64,000 nt of DNA from Membranipora membranacea (taxonomy: Eukaryota > Bryozoa > Gymnolaemata > Cheilostomatida > Membraniporidae), in contig OU612065.1 in assembly GCA_914767715.1 (NCBI GenBank), forward strand, positions 26,288,001 through 26,352,000, written 5' to 3'. The stretch's first letter is position 1; every line of letters starts with the position of its first letter. The notes below the pieces were generated by a model. It did not search any database, was not told the DNA's origin, and saw only the letters and a list, made by a program, of their open reading frames with translations. Of the stretch, positions 22,937-34,743 are shown piece after piece. Made by a program: the position numbers and the translations under genes.

Positions 22937-25494
22937 TCACCCTTGGATCACCAGATCTAGGATCTTTAGAGTATCAGGAGATCCCAATGAAGCAGCTATT
23001 GTGAGAGTCTCGACTGGGTCCGAGCTACAAGTAAAGCTGAACATCGCTTCATTACTCTGCAGCCACACAGAACTCCTCACTGTACATGTGTGGATAGATC
23101 CGCTAGTATGTGATGTTCTCACTGACAACCAGTCTACAAATCGAATCAATTTCAGCTTGCCTTAAATGTCTCACAATGATAATAATCATATTACATATTT
23201 ATCTTATTTTTTGATGTTTACGATAATCGCTATATGGTGATTGCAGCCCAAGCAAACGGTGGGTGCAGTTAAAGCGAACATTCAACCACAACTTTGCTGA
23301 TAACTTGTCCACCAATAAATGTCCAATGGCACTGTAAAGATGTACATTGCACTATACCCATTAATAATACTGATAGTGACATTGGTACCTTAACACACCG
23401 TGAGTGATCAAAGTCTGGAGAGAAAATATTGCAAAATTTTTTATGTGGAAGGCCAATATCATTCTGCTGCATAGTAAAAAAGCCTTTTACTTCATAAGAT
23501 ATAAGTCTAAGTCCAACATACTGGTTTGGTTAAGCTTGTGGTGGAACCGGATATTAGCATAAGGGTCCAAACAGCAGGTGAAAGGAAATAGCGAGTGACA
23601 GAGACTTGGACTATATCCGGCTGCGCGGAGAGGAGACCATTAGAATACTTGTGGGATCGATAAAAGCAAGCCAGATTAATGCCATAGATAACTAAGTTGA
23701 CCAGACACTGTTATCACTTATGTGTGTAAGTCATATACGTGACAAAATTCTTCAAAGCTTTAGGGTGTTCCCAAATAATTTTAGACTGAAATCAGTTCAA
23801 ATCAAAAGAACAAGTATCCCAATATTCAGAGTCGTCTGGCCCTCCTGATAAGCCCTGACAACTCCAGAATGATTTATAGAGTAACTGATCTGGCAACAAG
23901 GAAGTCATTTGAGCATTTTGTATTGAATTATGGGAAATTAAAACTCATGAATCTTTTGATTGCTAGCCTTGTTCCCAAATAATGTTGTTCTAGCCTCAAT
24001 TTACAGTACATTACCTGAATCAGGGATCATTTGCCAGACAGAGTTTCTGAGTGCCCCTCCACAGACCTGATCCAGGTCTCCACTACATACTGTGCTACAA
24101 TCAGACTCAGGAGCTGCTTGGTATCTTCCATATGACGTCCCACAAAAGCACTCACCGTAATACTGCAGACCAAGATATTCATATCCTGCAGTGGACAATT
24201 TGTACTGTAACACTTTGTAATAATGTCACCATACTTATAAATGAGATGACTTAGAAGTCATATGTTTAGACCTAGCTTATATCTGAGTCATGCTTTCCTT
24301 TCCAAAGAGGTTGTATATTCGAAATGAATGGTTTAAAGTCTGACGTAATTGATGGGTGGGAGGGACGACTTCTACAAAAATACAAGTGTACAACAAGAAT
24401 TAGTGGAACCAAATTCTAAAATATAATTAATCCTTAAAAGTGATACTTGATAGAATTAAGTCAAGTCGGTTGGTGAGAATTGGCATTTCATTCAGAACCA
24501 ACTACACGCAATGTCAGAAAACTCCCTTTTTTCAATATCTTCAATAGGTAAGAGGTTTTGGAATCAATCATTTTGAAATCTAGGGATGTAATTGTATTTA
24601 GCCAAGCAGCTTCACATTCGATGTCCTTGGTCAAGCCATAGTATTGTACCGCGGGCTATACATTCCTCAGCACATTTTTCCAGTGTCATGATTGCAGTGA
24701 CATTTCCCACTGAATCCCAGCCGGAGAGATCACGTGCATTTTTGGCATCTTCGTAGCATCCTTTACATTCATAGGTATACTCAGGAATTGAATCTGGAAA
24801 AAAATGCATTTGATGACTTTATTCTAGCGATGAGAAAATTTATTCCCCAGTTCTCAATCCTCAAAGATATTGCTGACTGAAAAGAAAATGATTCTTATCA
24901 TCATCTTTGGGGCGGAGAGAGTTACAGGTACTGGGACCCATCGTACTCACGCTTGTTCTATACCCATGCCGATCGAAAACCCGGCTACTTGTATAACAAA
25001 GAGTCAGAGAGGCTTCTTTTCACTACCTGTGGGTGTGCAAACAAACAGTGGACCTCCGAAAATAAGTCCCGCTCTGCAAGGACCTGGCTAGGATGAATGG
25101 CTTGTCAGAACTATAGCAGGAACGATTTCCATTTTCGGTAATTGAACCTGAACCTGAACAAAGATCACAACCCTTATAACCATAACACCGATCCCGACTC
25201 TGATGACTATGGTGATACCTGTCAGTAGTGTAATAATATTCTCCTTTTGATTTGTTGTCAGAAATACATACATTTTCATATAATGAAAAGAAGTCACATG
25301 ATTTTTGTGGTGACACTCACCACCCAATAAGACGCTGAAGCTCACATCACAGACGGTTAAATCGGTACTAGATACAACTTCAACTTGTGGGTTAGTTTCT
25401 GAAGAGAACAGGATCTGATTGATTTGTGTGCAGTCACCAATGCCTAAGCAAGGACTATCTGCATCATAGGTAGACTGGATTATTCCGAATTGCT
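22937..25494 (-). pseudogene. PAN/WSC extracellular protein gene, unit 1, 5' part deleted
   Basis: Minus-strand exons matching units 2 and 3: 25494-25321 (unknown cysteine-containing module), 24793-24650 and 24185-24015 (the two halves of one WSC domain, joined in phase 1), and the last exon 23133-22937. The WSC domain shows GCYED, EKCAEEC, ECFCG and VCGG. The signal peptide and PAN exons are missing: the sequence right of 25500 continues with what in unit 2 lies at about 46200, a deletion of about 3.6 kb. The last exon also stops five codons early (GGG TGA). Without a leader exon it is probably not secreted, unless a new promoter or exon has been captured. Confidence 0.65.
23533..23696 (-). 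other. Island identical in all three units (candidate exon)
   Basis: About 164 bp are identical in units 1, 2 (40633-40797) and 3 (57566-57730), while surrounding intron sequence differs by a few per cent. On the minus strand a good acceptor (pyrimidine tract then CGCAG, ending at 23621) leads into an open stretch. It lies between the WSC and last exons of the PAN/WSC gene, so it may be an unrecognised or alternative exon. Confidence 0.4.
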
Positions 25495-26033
25495 CTAAAA
25501 TGAGAAGACCTTATCACCATTAGCCATTACCATTTATTATTATCAAATAATGTCAATAAATAAATAGCAAGTTGCGTAAAAAAGATGATATTTATGCCAA
25601 CAATAATCAATTTAAACAGTCCAGCCAAGCCTCCATTACACTTCTGCCTATGAAATAAGGTATTTTTATTGTGACAATTTATGAAAATAGGCAAATTAAT
25701 GATGTCAAAATAAATTGAACTCACTATGTTACTATTATTAGAAACGATTGTGACATCATTATATTTATGCGATAACAGAAAATTAAAAAAACTCTACAGT
25801 TCAAAAATCCAATAATCGACTTTTAGTCCTCTGCATCGTCGCAAACACTTGTCGGTGCTGTACATATCAAGGAAATTAGCAATAAATAAGGGGAATTCTT
25901 TAAATCTTATAAAATTATAATCTTGAAACTAAAGACTTTTCAATGCAGAAAACTGCATGATTTGCTTCTTCACTTGGTAGAAATGTTTTTCAGCTGACCT
26001 CAGTTTGAGACTTATCAGGCATGCGTTAAACAT

Positions 26034-27041
26034 CTAATTACTGTACAAACTACTTCTTGCTCTAGTGTTCTCTGTGATTTTTATATGCGCCACAGTAGGT
26101 CTCATTGCTGCTTTGGAATTCTTCTTGAAAAATTTGAAACAAGCTAGTTTAAAAACAGCCTCTCGATATTTCTTATTAATCCAGCCGTAGATCAGAGTGT
26201 TAATAATTCCGTAAGCAAGATATAGGGCATTACCCAAATACGCCAAAGTGTTATCAACGCTAACTTCAAGCCAATATAGAAATGTTCCAATGATGCCTGG
26301 AGATAGACAAATTAAGAATAATACTGAAACAGATACGGTCGATAGAGTTGCTCTCCTTACATCCCTTTGGGCCTGCGGAACCTGAAAGCATTTAGAAGAA
26401 CTCATCCTTCGAAGCTCTATGGCAGCTATGATTGAGCAGACTAATATCACGGCGGTTGCAGGAATATAAAGGCAAAAGGTGAACAGTGAAGCTATTATAT
26501 CTGCACCGACGATTGTAGGGCCAACAAGCCCTTCTATACATATAGAGTCATAGAAAATGTATTCTCGAAGACCAGTTAAGAAAATACTTAGGATCCAAAT
26601 GCCGATGCTAACTTTGCTGACTACTATAAGTCTGTCTGGTGTATGGTGGAGGGGCCATCTTAGGGCAACACATCTCTCATAGCAAGTCAATGCTAGCATA
26701 TAATATCTAACATGGGAAGGTAAATCAGCTAATCCGGCTACCAAAGCACCATATTCCTTGATAGAACCTAGCAGAAGTTGTCTGAACGCGCACATCCTTA
26801 GAATAGATGCTGCCGCGTACGCTATATCTGCAGCTGCTAACTGATAAAGTAGTTTTTGGTAAGAAGAGCTTTTTCTGTTTAACCTTTGAACTTTCCTGAG
26901 AGCGAGGATGTGAAGTATGTTTATCGCTAGTGACATGAAACTGATTATGTCAAAAATTTCTTTCCAAATCGGTCTGCCGCAAATTAACTGAGTCCCATTG
27001 CAGATATGTATCACGCTTGATGAGTTAGATGTGTTGTCCAT
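26034..27041 (-). CDS. Rhodopsin-type seven-transmembrane receptor, unit 1
   Basis: A single open coding exon of 335 codons. The N terminus has N-glycosylation sites (NTSNSSS), then seven hydrophobic segments. Family landmarks are altered: the DRY position at the end of helix 3 reads ERC (CYERCVALRWPL), helix 6 has CLSP instead of CWxP, and helix 7 reads NTLIY instead of NPxxY, followed by a helix-8-like KKYREAVFKLACFKFFKK. The disulfide cysteines are present before helix 3 (RMCAF) and in loop 2 (SICIEG). A splice acceptor (CTCTTCAG, exon edge 27075) 34 bases upstream shows a 5' non-coding exon further out. Class A family is clear; the ligand cannot be told. Confidence 0.85.
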   Translation of the reverse strand: MDNTSNSSSVIHICNGTQLICGRPIWKEIFDIISFMSLAINILHILALRKVQRLNRKSSSYQKLLYQLAAADIAYAAASILRMCAFRQLLLGSIKEYGALVAGLADLPSHVRYYMLALTCYERCVALRWPLHHTPDRLIVVSKVSIGIWILSIFLTGLREYIFYDSICIEGLVGPTIVGADIIASLFTFCLYIPATAVILVCSIIAAIELRRMSSSKCFQVPQAQRDVRRATLSTVSVSVLFLICLSPGIIGTFLYWLEVSVDNTLAYLGNALYLAYGIINTLIYGWINKKYREAVFKLACFKFFKKNSKAAMRPTVAHIKITENTRARSSLYSN

Positions 27042-27099
27042 CCTCTGACTGCAGCTCAGTATCGGTGACTCCTGGCTGAAGAGAAAAATACATTGATTA

Positions 27100-29813
27100 A
27101 AATCGGTTGTCTTATCACGCTTAACATCCCGAAGAATGGGAAAATTAGCACCTTAGTGGCGGGGCCGCAATATTTGCTGCAGGTAGCTTTCTGTTTGCAG
27201 GCAGGTCAGAGAGGAAAATGCATTGATAGCCTCAATTGCCTAGACCTCATAGACAAGCGTATCCATACTTATTGCAACATAAATAAAGCTGGAATATACT
27301 ATGGCCTAAGAAACCCTCGATGAGTTTTGAGGCTTTGTCTTGTGACAGTGAAGCAGTTCATAAAATATCAGACAACACCAAGAGCCCTGCTGAAATATGA
27401 TTGAATGTCATTGCAATAATTTGCAATATTGTATTGAATAAATGCAGATGCAACAATGATATGAAAAGGGATAGGATAGGAGAGATTCAAGCTTTCAAAG
27501 GTCAGCAGGAGAATGGCATAGCTAGGACCAAGACATCTAGGTCTAAATGTGTTGCTGATATTTTGCACTGACTGTCTCACTATATGTAGGTACGCTGCAC
27601 TATGTTTGTGTGTGTGCATAAAATTTTAGTTTTAGCCACAAGTTCTGTTGGATTAATTATAAGCCTCTTTAGCTGAACGACACAGTCGATGAGGACACTA
27701 GTCCAGATCACCCTATGCAATGTGGGAAGGTACTAGGTATTCAAGTCTACGTAGTTGTAATGTAAGGGAACAATAATATACATAAGCTTACCATAAATAT
27801 GCAGATCATTCTATCATTCTTGACTAATGTCCAACAGTCCAGCTGCAGATTTAATTTCCTCCGGTTCAAATATCCTTAAACCTTATTGCTTGAATTTAGC
27901 ATGGCGAATATAATGATTATTACTATTCTCTTCAATTTGACATGGTTTTTGATGGCACAGATTGTGACCATTGGGATAATTTTAGCAGAATAATTTATTT
28001 CAATCCCATTTAAAATGTAATCAGTTATGTTTCAGGATAGATGACAATTTGTTGAATATGACATGTTGTTGTTGCAGTGTTGTGTACTTCTCCCTGATGC
28101 AAGCATGAGTCACAGTAATTTGTATCCAAATTAATTTTCTAAATTGTGTGCTGCTGTATGGTTAAAAAAGACTATTGATCAAAATTCCCCCGGTTCTAAA
28201 AACACGGGTCATCAATAAAATCATGAGGGGGAGTTCGAGAGCCCTGTAATGAAGGCTGCTAACCAAGTGAGTTAGTTGTCAAGTTATCGTAAAATTACCA
28301 CGGATCGGTAAACGATCAAAATTTAGAAATTAAATTAAGAGTTTTGAAAGATCCTTGATGGACGGAGATCCTGGTCGTTATCGTTAAAAACTTCATATCA
28401 AAATAGAAACTGTTTCTATTTCACAATATCTTTTTATTACATATCATCATCTAAAAATTTATTCAAAAAGACAGATGACACTAAGTCAAGTTATAATTGG
28501 ATAATATTGGTCTAACTAGTTAAAATGAGATTGCTGACCAATGTACCAAGTGACCTTTAAATTCTGGGTCAAATATTTGATCAGATTTGTGTTAGATAGG
28601 TAGATAGTAATTAACTTTATTTATCACCTATCAATGCAACGAGGGCAAATGAGACCGTGTGCAAAAAAAAATATCAAAAGTAGTTTAAATAAAAACTTTA
28701 CTTAACTTAACTATGACCTTGAATATGACCTTAACTTTTGCGGTCATTTTGCCTACTGTTACTACTCTCATCTACATCGATTTACATTAGAATCGGAAAT
28801 ATTGTACTACATATTGACTGGTAGGCTTATTTTTATTTAAATTCTAAAGATTGTTTAAACATTCCTCCCTACTAAACTTTTTTGAAATGATTTACCTTTT
28901 GGAGGAAAGTTCTGCTGAGAGGGATCCTCATGGGACATTTAGACAACAAGGTTGTCTTCTCCTTCTTAGTGAGGGCATAACTCTCTACAGATTTTCAGAT
29001 TAACTTATAATCCACTTTTTAAATACTCTGGGGTATTAAATAAAACAGTTGGCGAGCGCTTGTAAAAAATAAAATTGTATATCATAAAGAATTTTACAAC
29101 ACCATCAAGGTTTTCTGCGTTTTCTTAATATAAATGCCCTGCTCGATGAAAGCAGGGGCTTGTGAGCTTTCGATTCATAGTCAATTTGGAAATAAGAAAT
29201 ATTTGAATTCTGACCAAAACAGACTGCTAATAAAAGTTGTGTGCACAGGATGCATAACATCATCACCAAATCTTCTCCATAATTATCTCAGAAAAATTAA
29301 CAGCAATCAAGCATTCGTAGCCAACAAAACATATTATTTTTTGTGATCTGAAAGTAGATATGTTTGGAAATTTCTCAGATAAATTTACCCATCATAATAA
29401 TATGTATGTCAAAGTGCTCCGCCCTTCTTGACTACAAGAATCAATGCCAAAAGTTATGTGAAGTTTGCAGCGAGAACTTGTTTTTATTGTTTTTTGGCAG
29501 CTCTCTGGTACATTTCGTTGAAAGGTACACTGCAAACCTTTTGGATAGAGGGTAATAATAATTTGTTTCGAGTAAGACAGACAGACATGCAAAGAAAACA
29601 TCTTTGCCTTTTTCTTAACACCAGGAGGGGATCTCAGATTTGGATCCTGTGTATTAAATTGCCACAAACCAAAGCCAAACAACAATAAACTTGTCATCTG
29701 TGCAATTGCAGATAAATTGAGATAATTGCACAGAATATCTGGCTGAGATATCTCATACAAACTCACATGTTGTGATGAGGGCAATAACAACCAATTGGAA
29801 AGCATCCTAGTCT
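27100..29813. other. Divergent spacer between receptor gene and SVWC gene 2
   Basis: No gene I can support. A minus frame at 29805-29392 is open in both units 1 and 2, but its changes between units are mostly amino-acid altering. It holds the 5' flanks of the receptor (-) and the next SVWC gene (+). Confidence 0.5.
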
Positions 29814-30890
29814 AGATATGTATTTTACTAGCGCTGATCCATAAATTCATATCAATGATCTATACCATTCAAAAGCACACTTATGTGAGATTTTGCATTC
29901 TTTATAAATCAGTTTACAAACTTTGTTCAAAATTCTAGTAAAGTATAGTTCAAGTTTTGAGAGTATCTGACAACATGATGTTGATAAAAGTGAATGCTTA
30001 CTGTGTTGGGAAAAAAATGACTAAACACGGAGATCATTAAAATGATTGTGACATGAAAAAGTAGGAAACTGATTATGGGTCTTCCATATATAGATAGGAC
30101 ACAGATTATTTCGCAGCGAAATTTCTCAATAGATATTAATAAAGCAGGACTGTAAAGTTCGTCAACTATTTGCACCAAATGCCTATTGCCCAGTTCAAAA
30201 TAACCTTGTTATATAACATTGCACTCTCCGATCTAACAAATTGCTCAGAATGCCTAAAATATTACAATTGAAACCTATCAGCAGGTCTCGCCAAGGTCAA
30301 TGTCAAGGTCAAGATGCCAAGGTCTCAGGAAGTTAAAAGTCTTGTCACTGAGAGTGATTATTGCGAATCAAACATGGCACAAAAATTGAATTTTCTGAAA
30401 TGACGCGGGGTAAATTCTTCACAGTTAGTCAACAGTGAAAAGTTTTCTTAACCAACCGATAAAAAATAGTTAAAATGAGTCACTGTTCCTTGAAAACATT
30501 TCAAATGATGCTGTTTAGAAACTCTGAAATAGATACTCTTGCTCAGTGAAGAGATTGGTACTGCCACCATAATACTTGACAAGCAGGATTCTTAAACTCC
30601 AAATATATCCGGTTGATAGATATTATAATAATTGCTGCAATCAATGTCACTAATTATTTTGGCAGTGTCAGGGAAAAATTTAAAAACGGATGTCTCAAAT
30701 CCTACAGTTTAATATTTTGTTTAATAGCTATTTAAGTTTAATAATATTAAAGTTTAATAGCTATTGTTTAGCAATTCATCAACAATTGGAACCATAAAAT
30801 GCTATATTGATTTATTTTTAGCATTGTTTGATGCTTATACTACGTCATTATTACCACATATTGTGCTAATGGAATCGGATGTAGATTGGA

Positions 30891-30898
30891 TATGAAAA
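30891..30898 (+). promoter_or_regulatory. Altered TATA box of SVWC gene 2
   Basis: Reads TATGAAAA where units 1 and 3 have TATAAAAA; the flanks are otherwise nearly the same. The change would be expected to weaken TBP binding. Confidence 0.55.
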
Positions 30899-30987
30899 GA
30901 ACTTCAAACCTTTGATCAAATCATCTGAGGACTGGGACTATCCTTGAGAACTCTTCATCTGTCTTACTGTTACATGTGTGAATAAAA

Positions 30988-32347
30988 ATGAGATCTGTAT
31001 TTGTTTTGTCTCTGTTGTTGGTCATCATCGCTGTCAGCATAGATGCCTACACAGCCATTCTGGACGACAAACGTAAGTTAACTTCATTCAATTCAGGCGA
31101 AATCTAGTTTCATAGTTTTACTGCCCTGATAAGTTTCATGTGAGTTGACTGTTTATCAAAATAAGTCATCTAGAAACAAAAACGGGAGAAAAAGTTATCA
31201 GTTAAATGAAGTCTGAGTGATGAAGTGTGAATGTAAATGAAATTGTGTTTGAATGAATGCTAGTTATAGTAATTTTCATTAGATTATATTAACCATAATT
31301 AATCTGGTCACCCTGGCCTCAGATGTTTTGTGTGTCATGATATTATAATTACAATAATAATTAAGAGAATCAATCAACCAATAAAAATATGAAATTTATT
31401 TGATGCATTATATAAATATGCTTGTGTTTGACACTCCTGAGACTTTGGGCACTTGTTCAGCCAACTTGAGAATTTGGGCTATACAATGTAATGGCCTTTG
31501 AATGTCTTTCTTACTCTGTTGTTCACCTCACTAGGCACAACACAGAAGTTTTCGAATATGTTTGTAAATCACTGCTTCTTAGCAAACACAGGACATACAC
31601 AATATTTTTTCTGATAAATATTTAGGCGAACATTGACAACTTGTTTTCAATTGTTTTTAGGATGTAATAACAACAAAAATGGCGTTTTCTACAACTGGAA
31701 GGAATGCGAGAAAATAACATGCAACTCCGGTTCACCCAACGCAAACCTAGTGGGGTAAGTGACGAGAGACTTATATAATTTGTTGAGTAAAGGCAAAATT
31801 GACCAGCTTCCTCCTCAAACATTTGTGAGCAGATGGATTCGTGTGCTGCGTGTACCTGCTACTAATTAACCCACAAGATGCTGCAAAGGGTGCAGCAGTG
31901 ATCAAAGCCTCCTAAAATTTAAGGCTGTTTTTTTCAGATAAAACCTTTCAATTATATCTTTTTGCTGACTCTTTAACTTGATCATCATATCACCAGGGTA
32001 CATAGTTATGTGAAGAGTTTGTCATTATTTTCATCACAGCCCTATTATTATGGAACATATATCTGTTCAATGAATTTTACTTGAAAACGCGCATATGCCA
32101 AAAAAGCCCCTTAATCACATTCAGTTCCAAGATGCCAACAGAGCCCAGTATGATGAAGACCTGGCTTCTGAATTCAAAGAACAATTTGAATGAGTTGTTT
32201 GCCGTTTTGATTTTATTCAGGTGTGGCGTAGTAGACTTGCTAACCAAAGCCCAAGAAGCTCTAGGATGTAAGCAGTCATTTGTAACCCGCAAGCGTTCTC
32301 TGAAGTACCCAGACTGCTGTGAGCAGATTGTTGAGTGCGTACTATAG
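30988..32347 (+). CDS. Single-domain von Willebrand type C (SVWC) secreted peptide, gene 2
   Basis: Exons 30988-31072, 31661-31754 and 32221-32347 give a 101-residue precursor with the same signal peptide and eight cysteines as gene 1. It differs from gene 1 by one residue (KEC instead of KKC before the second cysteine) plus silent changes in exon 2. Exon 3 is identical at DNA level in all three genes. It lies head to head with receptor gene 1 (3.9 kb apart) and upstream of the macro-PARP gene on the same strand. Reading frame and splice sites are intact, but the TATA box is altered, so expression may differ from its siblings. Confidence 0.8.
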
Positions 32348-34743
32348 AAGAGCAACAATGGTCAAAGCGCAACTGATGCTGAACTGGACCTGACTGCAGT
32401 AACAATTTTAAAAACTACTGAGAATGTCGCAAAATTACCCATGCCAAACTATGAAAACTACACAAATGCAGCAAAAGTTGATCATATAATTTGAATAACA
32501 TTATCAAATAAATACTATTAATTTAATGAGAATTTAAATTCATGACAACTTAAATATTGATGATTTAAACTGTGACAATTTAAAAATAAAATCATATTTA
32601 AGCCTCATATTTATTGAATAGAACATTTATTTGTTATATATTCAATGTATTGCAGCGGATATAATTGTCCTATATGGCTGTATTTATGATGTTTAATTGT
32701 GCCATTAGGTCCTTAAAGTTAGTATCCTGCTTTAACTGACTAGCAGTTTGCTAAATGATACAGGTTCATTATCCTTGCACTGTTGCTAGGAGATCAATTT
32801 GAATCTGGTTGAGTTGCTATAATGGTGAAAATAGGTAAAACAAAGAGAGATACCAATAGCGGAAATTAAATAGCTCATATAAACAGTTTTGGTAGACCTA
32901 TCACTTTCGGACAGAGACTATCGTAATAGAACCAATCTCTGGTAGCAGCAGCAGCAATTTGTAAACCAATCTAAGAGTTAAGTTATATTGTATCTGCTGT
33001 GTTGTTTCTTGTCTATTCCCTTTGCTAAAATAAGAGATTTCGAGTTCAAACCGCTGAAGCAGGTCATTTAGAAGCGCGCTTTATAAAATTCTGCATTCAA
33101 CAATGTTTGTGTGAATTGTGTTGATAATCTTGTGTATATCCGGATGCATACAAACTCCTAGTAAAATTTCTATTAAAATTTCAAAAAGACCAGCATGTCT
33201 TTCTTTGAGGTCAAGGTGTCAGGAGGTTATGGTGTCTATTTCATATTGATTGGCACCGACAGTGAGTCCATCTGCGTCATGAAATTTAAATTTAACGGAA
33301 TGAAACTGTTTAGTAGTTTGTTAGTAAATATTTCAAGGTCAGACAACATTCCAAGGTTAGTCCAAGGTCAGACAACAATGAAAAAGTTGTCTAACCTAAT
33401 TTGTTAAAAGCCAGGTCGGTAGGGTTGACCAACACGGGTTGTGTGGGTAATTACAAGCAGACCTCTCCTGTGCCTATGTGCTCTCTCATTCAGCTAGATC
33501 CTATTCTGTCGAAAAACAAACATAACATCATACTAACTTTGTTAGTTATGTGCTACACAGTTCAATATTACATTAGCAATCTCTCATGAGTGTGGTATCA
33601 ACTGGTTGATATATATGCTTTTTATTGTCAATCTACAATCATCTTTATGGATTTTATAACAGAATATTCAATTGTTACAATTGCTGATTTTGAAAGGTGA
33701 CATGAGACTCGTTTGACTCGTTTACCAAAATTTGTTTTGAGTTACAGTTGTGAAACCAAAATTGATTATGTTTGGAAATAGGAATTAGCATACCTAACTG
33801 ACGCCTTCATGACGGGGAAAGCTATATTTCAATAGTACATGCTAAAATAACAATAATAATCTGTAACCATTCATATTTTTCTGTTCACCCTTTTTCTTAG
33901 AAAATGACATAGTGGCAAATGAAGTTTATACAAATAAAAAATTAAAAAGTTTGCTACAGATTATCATAGTCTTGAGGTTAGACAACTCAAAATTACAGTG
34001 AGATGAGAAGTCTTTGGCTCTTGTTTCTGCAAACTGCAGTAGCTGAGGGTTATCAGACGCAAGAGGAGACAACTTTGAAAAGCTCCCGACAGGGCTATGG
34101 CGTTTCAACAATACAACAATTCGAGGCGTGCTTCAGTAATGTTATGACATCGTCACTTCAATAGACAAAAATGTTTGTAATATTAAGTATATGTTTATGA
34201 TCTTTTTATGCCAAAATTTGCTCTGTCTTCTAGTTCTGACTTGCTGAGAAGCATATGCCAGCCAGTTATCACATTATATATCATGTTCGTGTGCTGCACA
34301 TGGTCAGGGCCGTGCTGGTACAATCCTGATCCATCACTTACCTCAATGCACAACAATTCAATCATAAATCTGATAAAAACACTTTGATGTTCTAAACAAG
34401 TTTGCCACAATTGTCTTGGACAGATTTATATTTTGCACTCTGTGCGTGTGTCAAATGTGTAAAAATTTGTGCACATTAAGTGTTAAGGTTCAACAAGATT
34501 GATATCTATCTGTAATGATTCAATCAAAAGAAGTTTCTTATCTTTTATCTATACAAGGATGTATTCATTTTATATCAGATTATTGGGAACTGGGAACCCC
34601 TAAAGAAACTTCATAATTTTGAGATAGAGAGCCTATAACAAGCACTCAACATTGAGACGGAATGCGAAAGTGAATGCTGTTGTTTTGCTGCAGCAGAGCA
34701 GTTACATTTTTGTCAATAACTAGTATGTCAGCTGAAGTTTGAT
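32348..34743. other. Spacer between SVWC gene 2 and macro-PARP gene
   Basis: No gene seen. Contains AATAAA at 32507 and the AAGGTCA-rich repeat at about 33180-33375, as in unit 1. Confidence 0.5.

Larger units (their letters stand above)
15277..29813 (+). repeat. Segmental tandem duplication, unit 1 (about 14.5 kb)
   Basis: Similarity to units 2 and 3 starts near 'gatatgcattttac' (15277) and runs to 29813, where unit 2 begins with the same phrase. Unit 1 carries the SVWC gene, a PARP relic with a hAT insertion, a 5'-truncated PAN/WSC gene and a receptor gene. It is shorter than unit 2 because of a deletion in the PARP gene and a 3.6-kb deletion matching 42596-46200. Confidence 0.85.

Noticed and set aside
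23533-23696. Possible tRNA-derived SINE
   Set aside because: No clear A or B box and no poly(A) or simple-repeat tail; its presence in all three units follows from the segmental duplication.
25088-25345. Hydrophobic frame (VIRVGIGVMVIRVVIF) that could be a membrane anchor of the PAN/WSC protein
   Set aside because: An overlapping frame with GYKGCDLCSGSGS is equally open and the splice phases do not settle the choice, so neither is asserted.
29392-29805. Minus-strand 137-codon frame with a leader-like stretch and five cysteines, open also at 49675-50088
   Set aside because: Differences between the two copies are mostly amino-acid changing, including loss of a cysteine, there is no family match and no splice or promoter context, so selection on a protein is not supported.
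32077-32358. Frames on both strands over the third SVWC exon (also 17524-17805 and 52312-52617)
   Set aside because: They are shadows: the open stretch comes from the true exon and its conserved intron.
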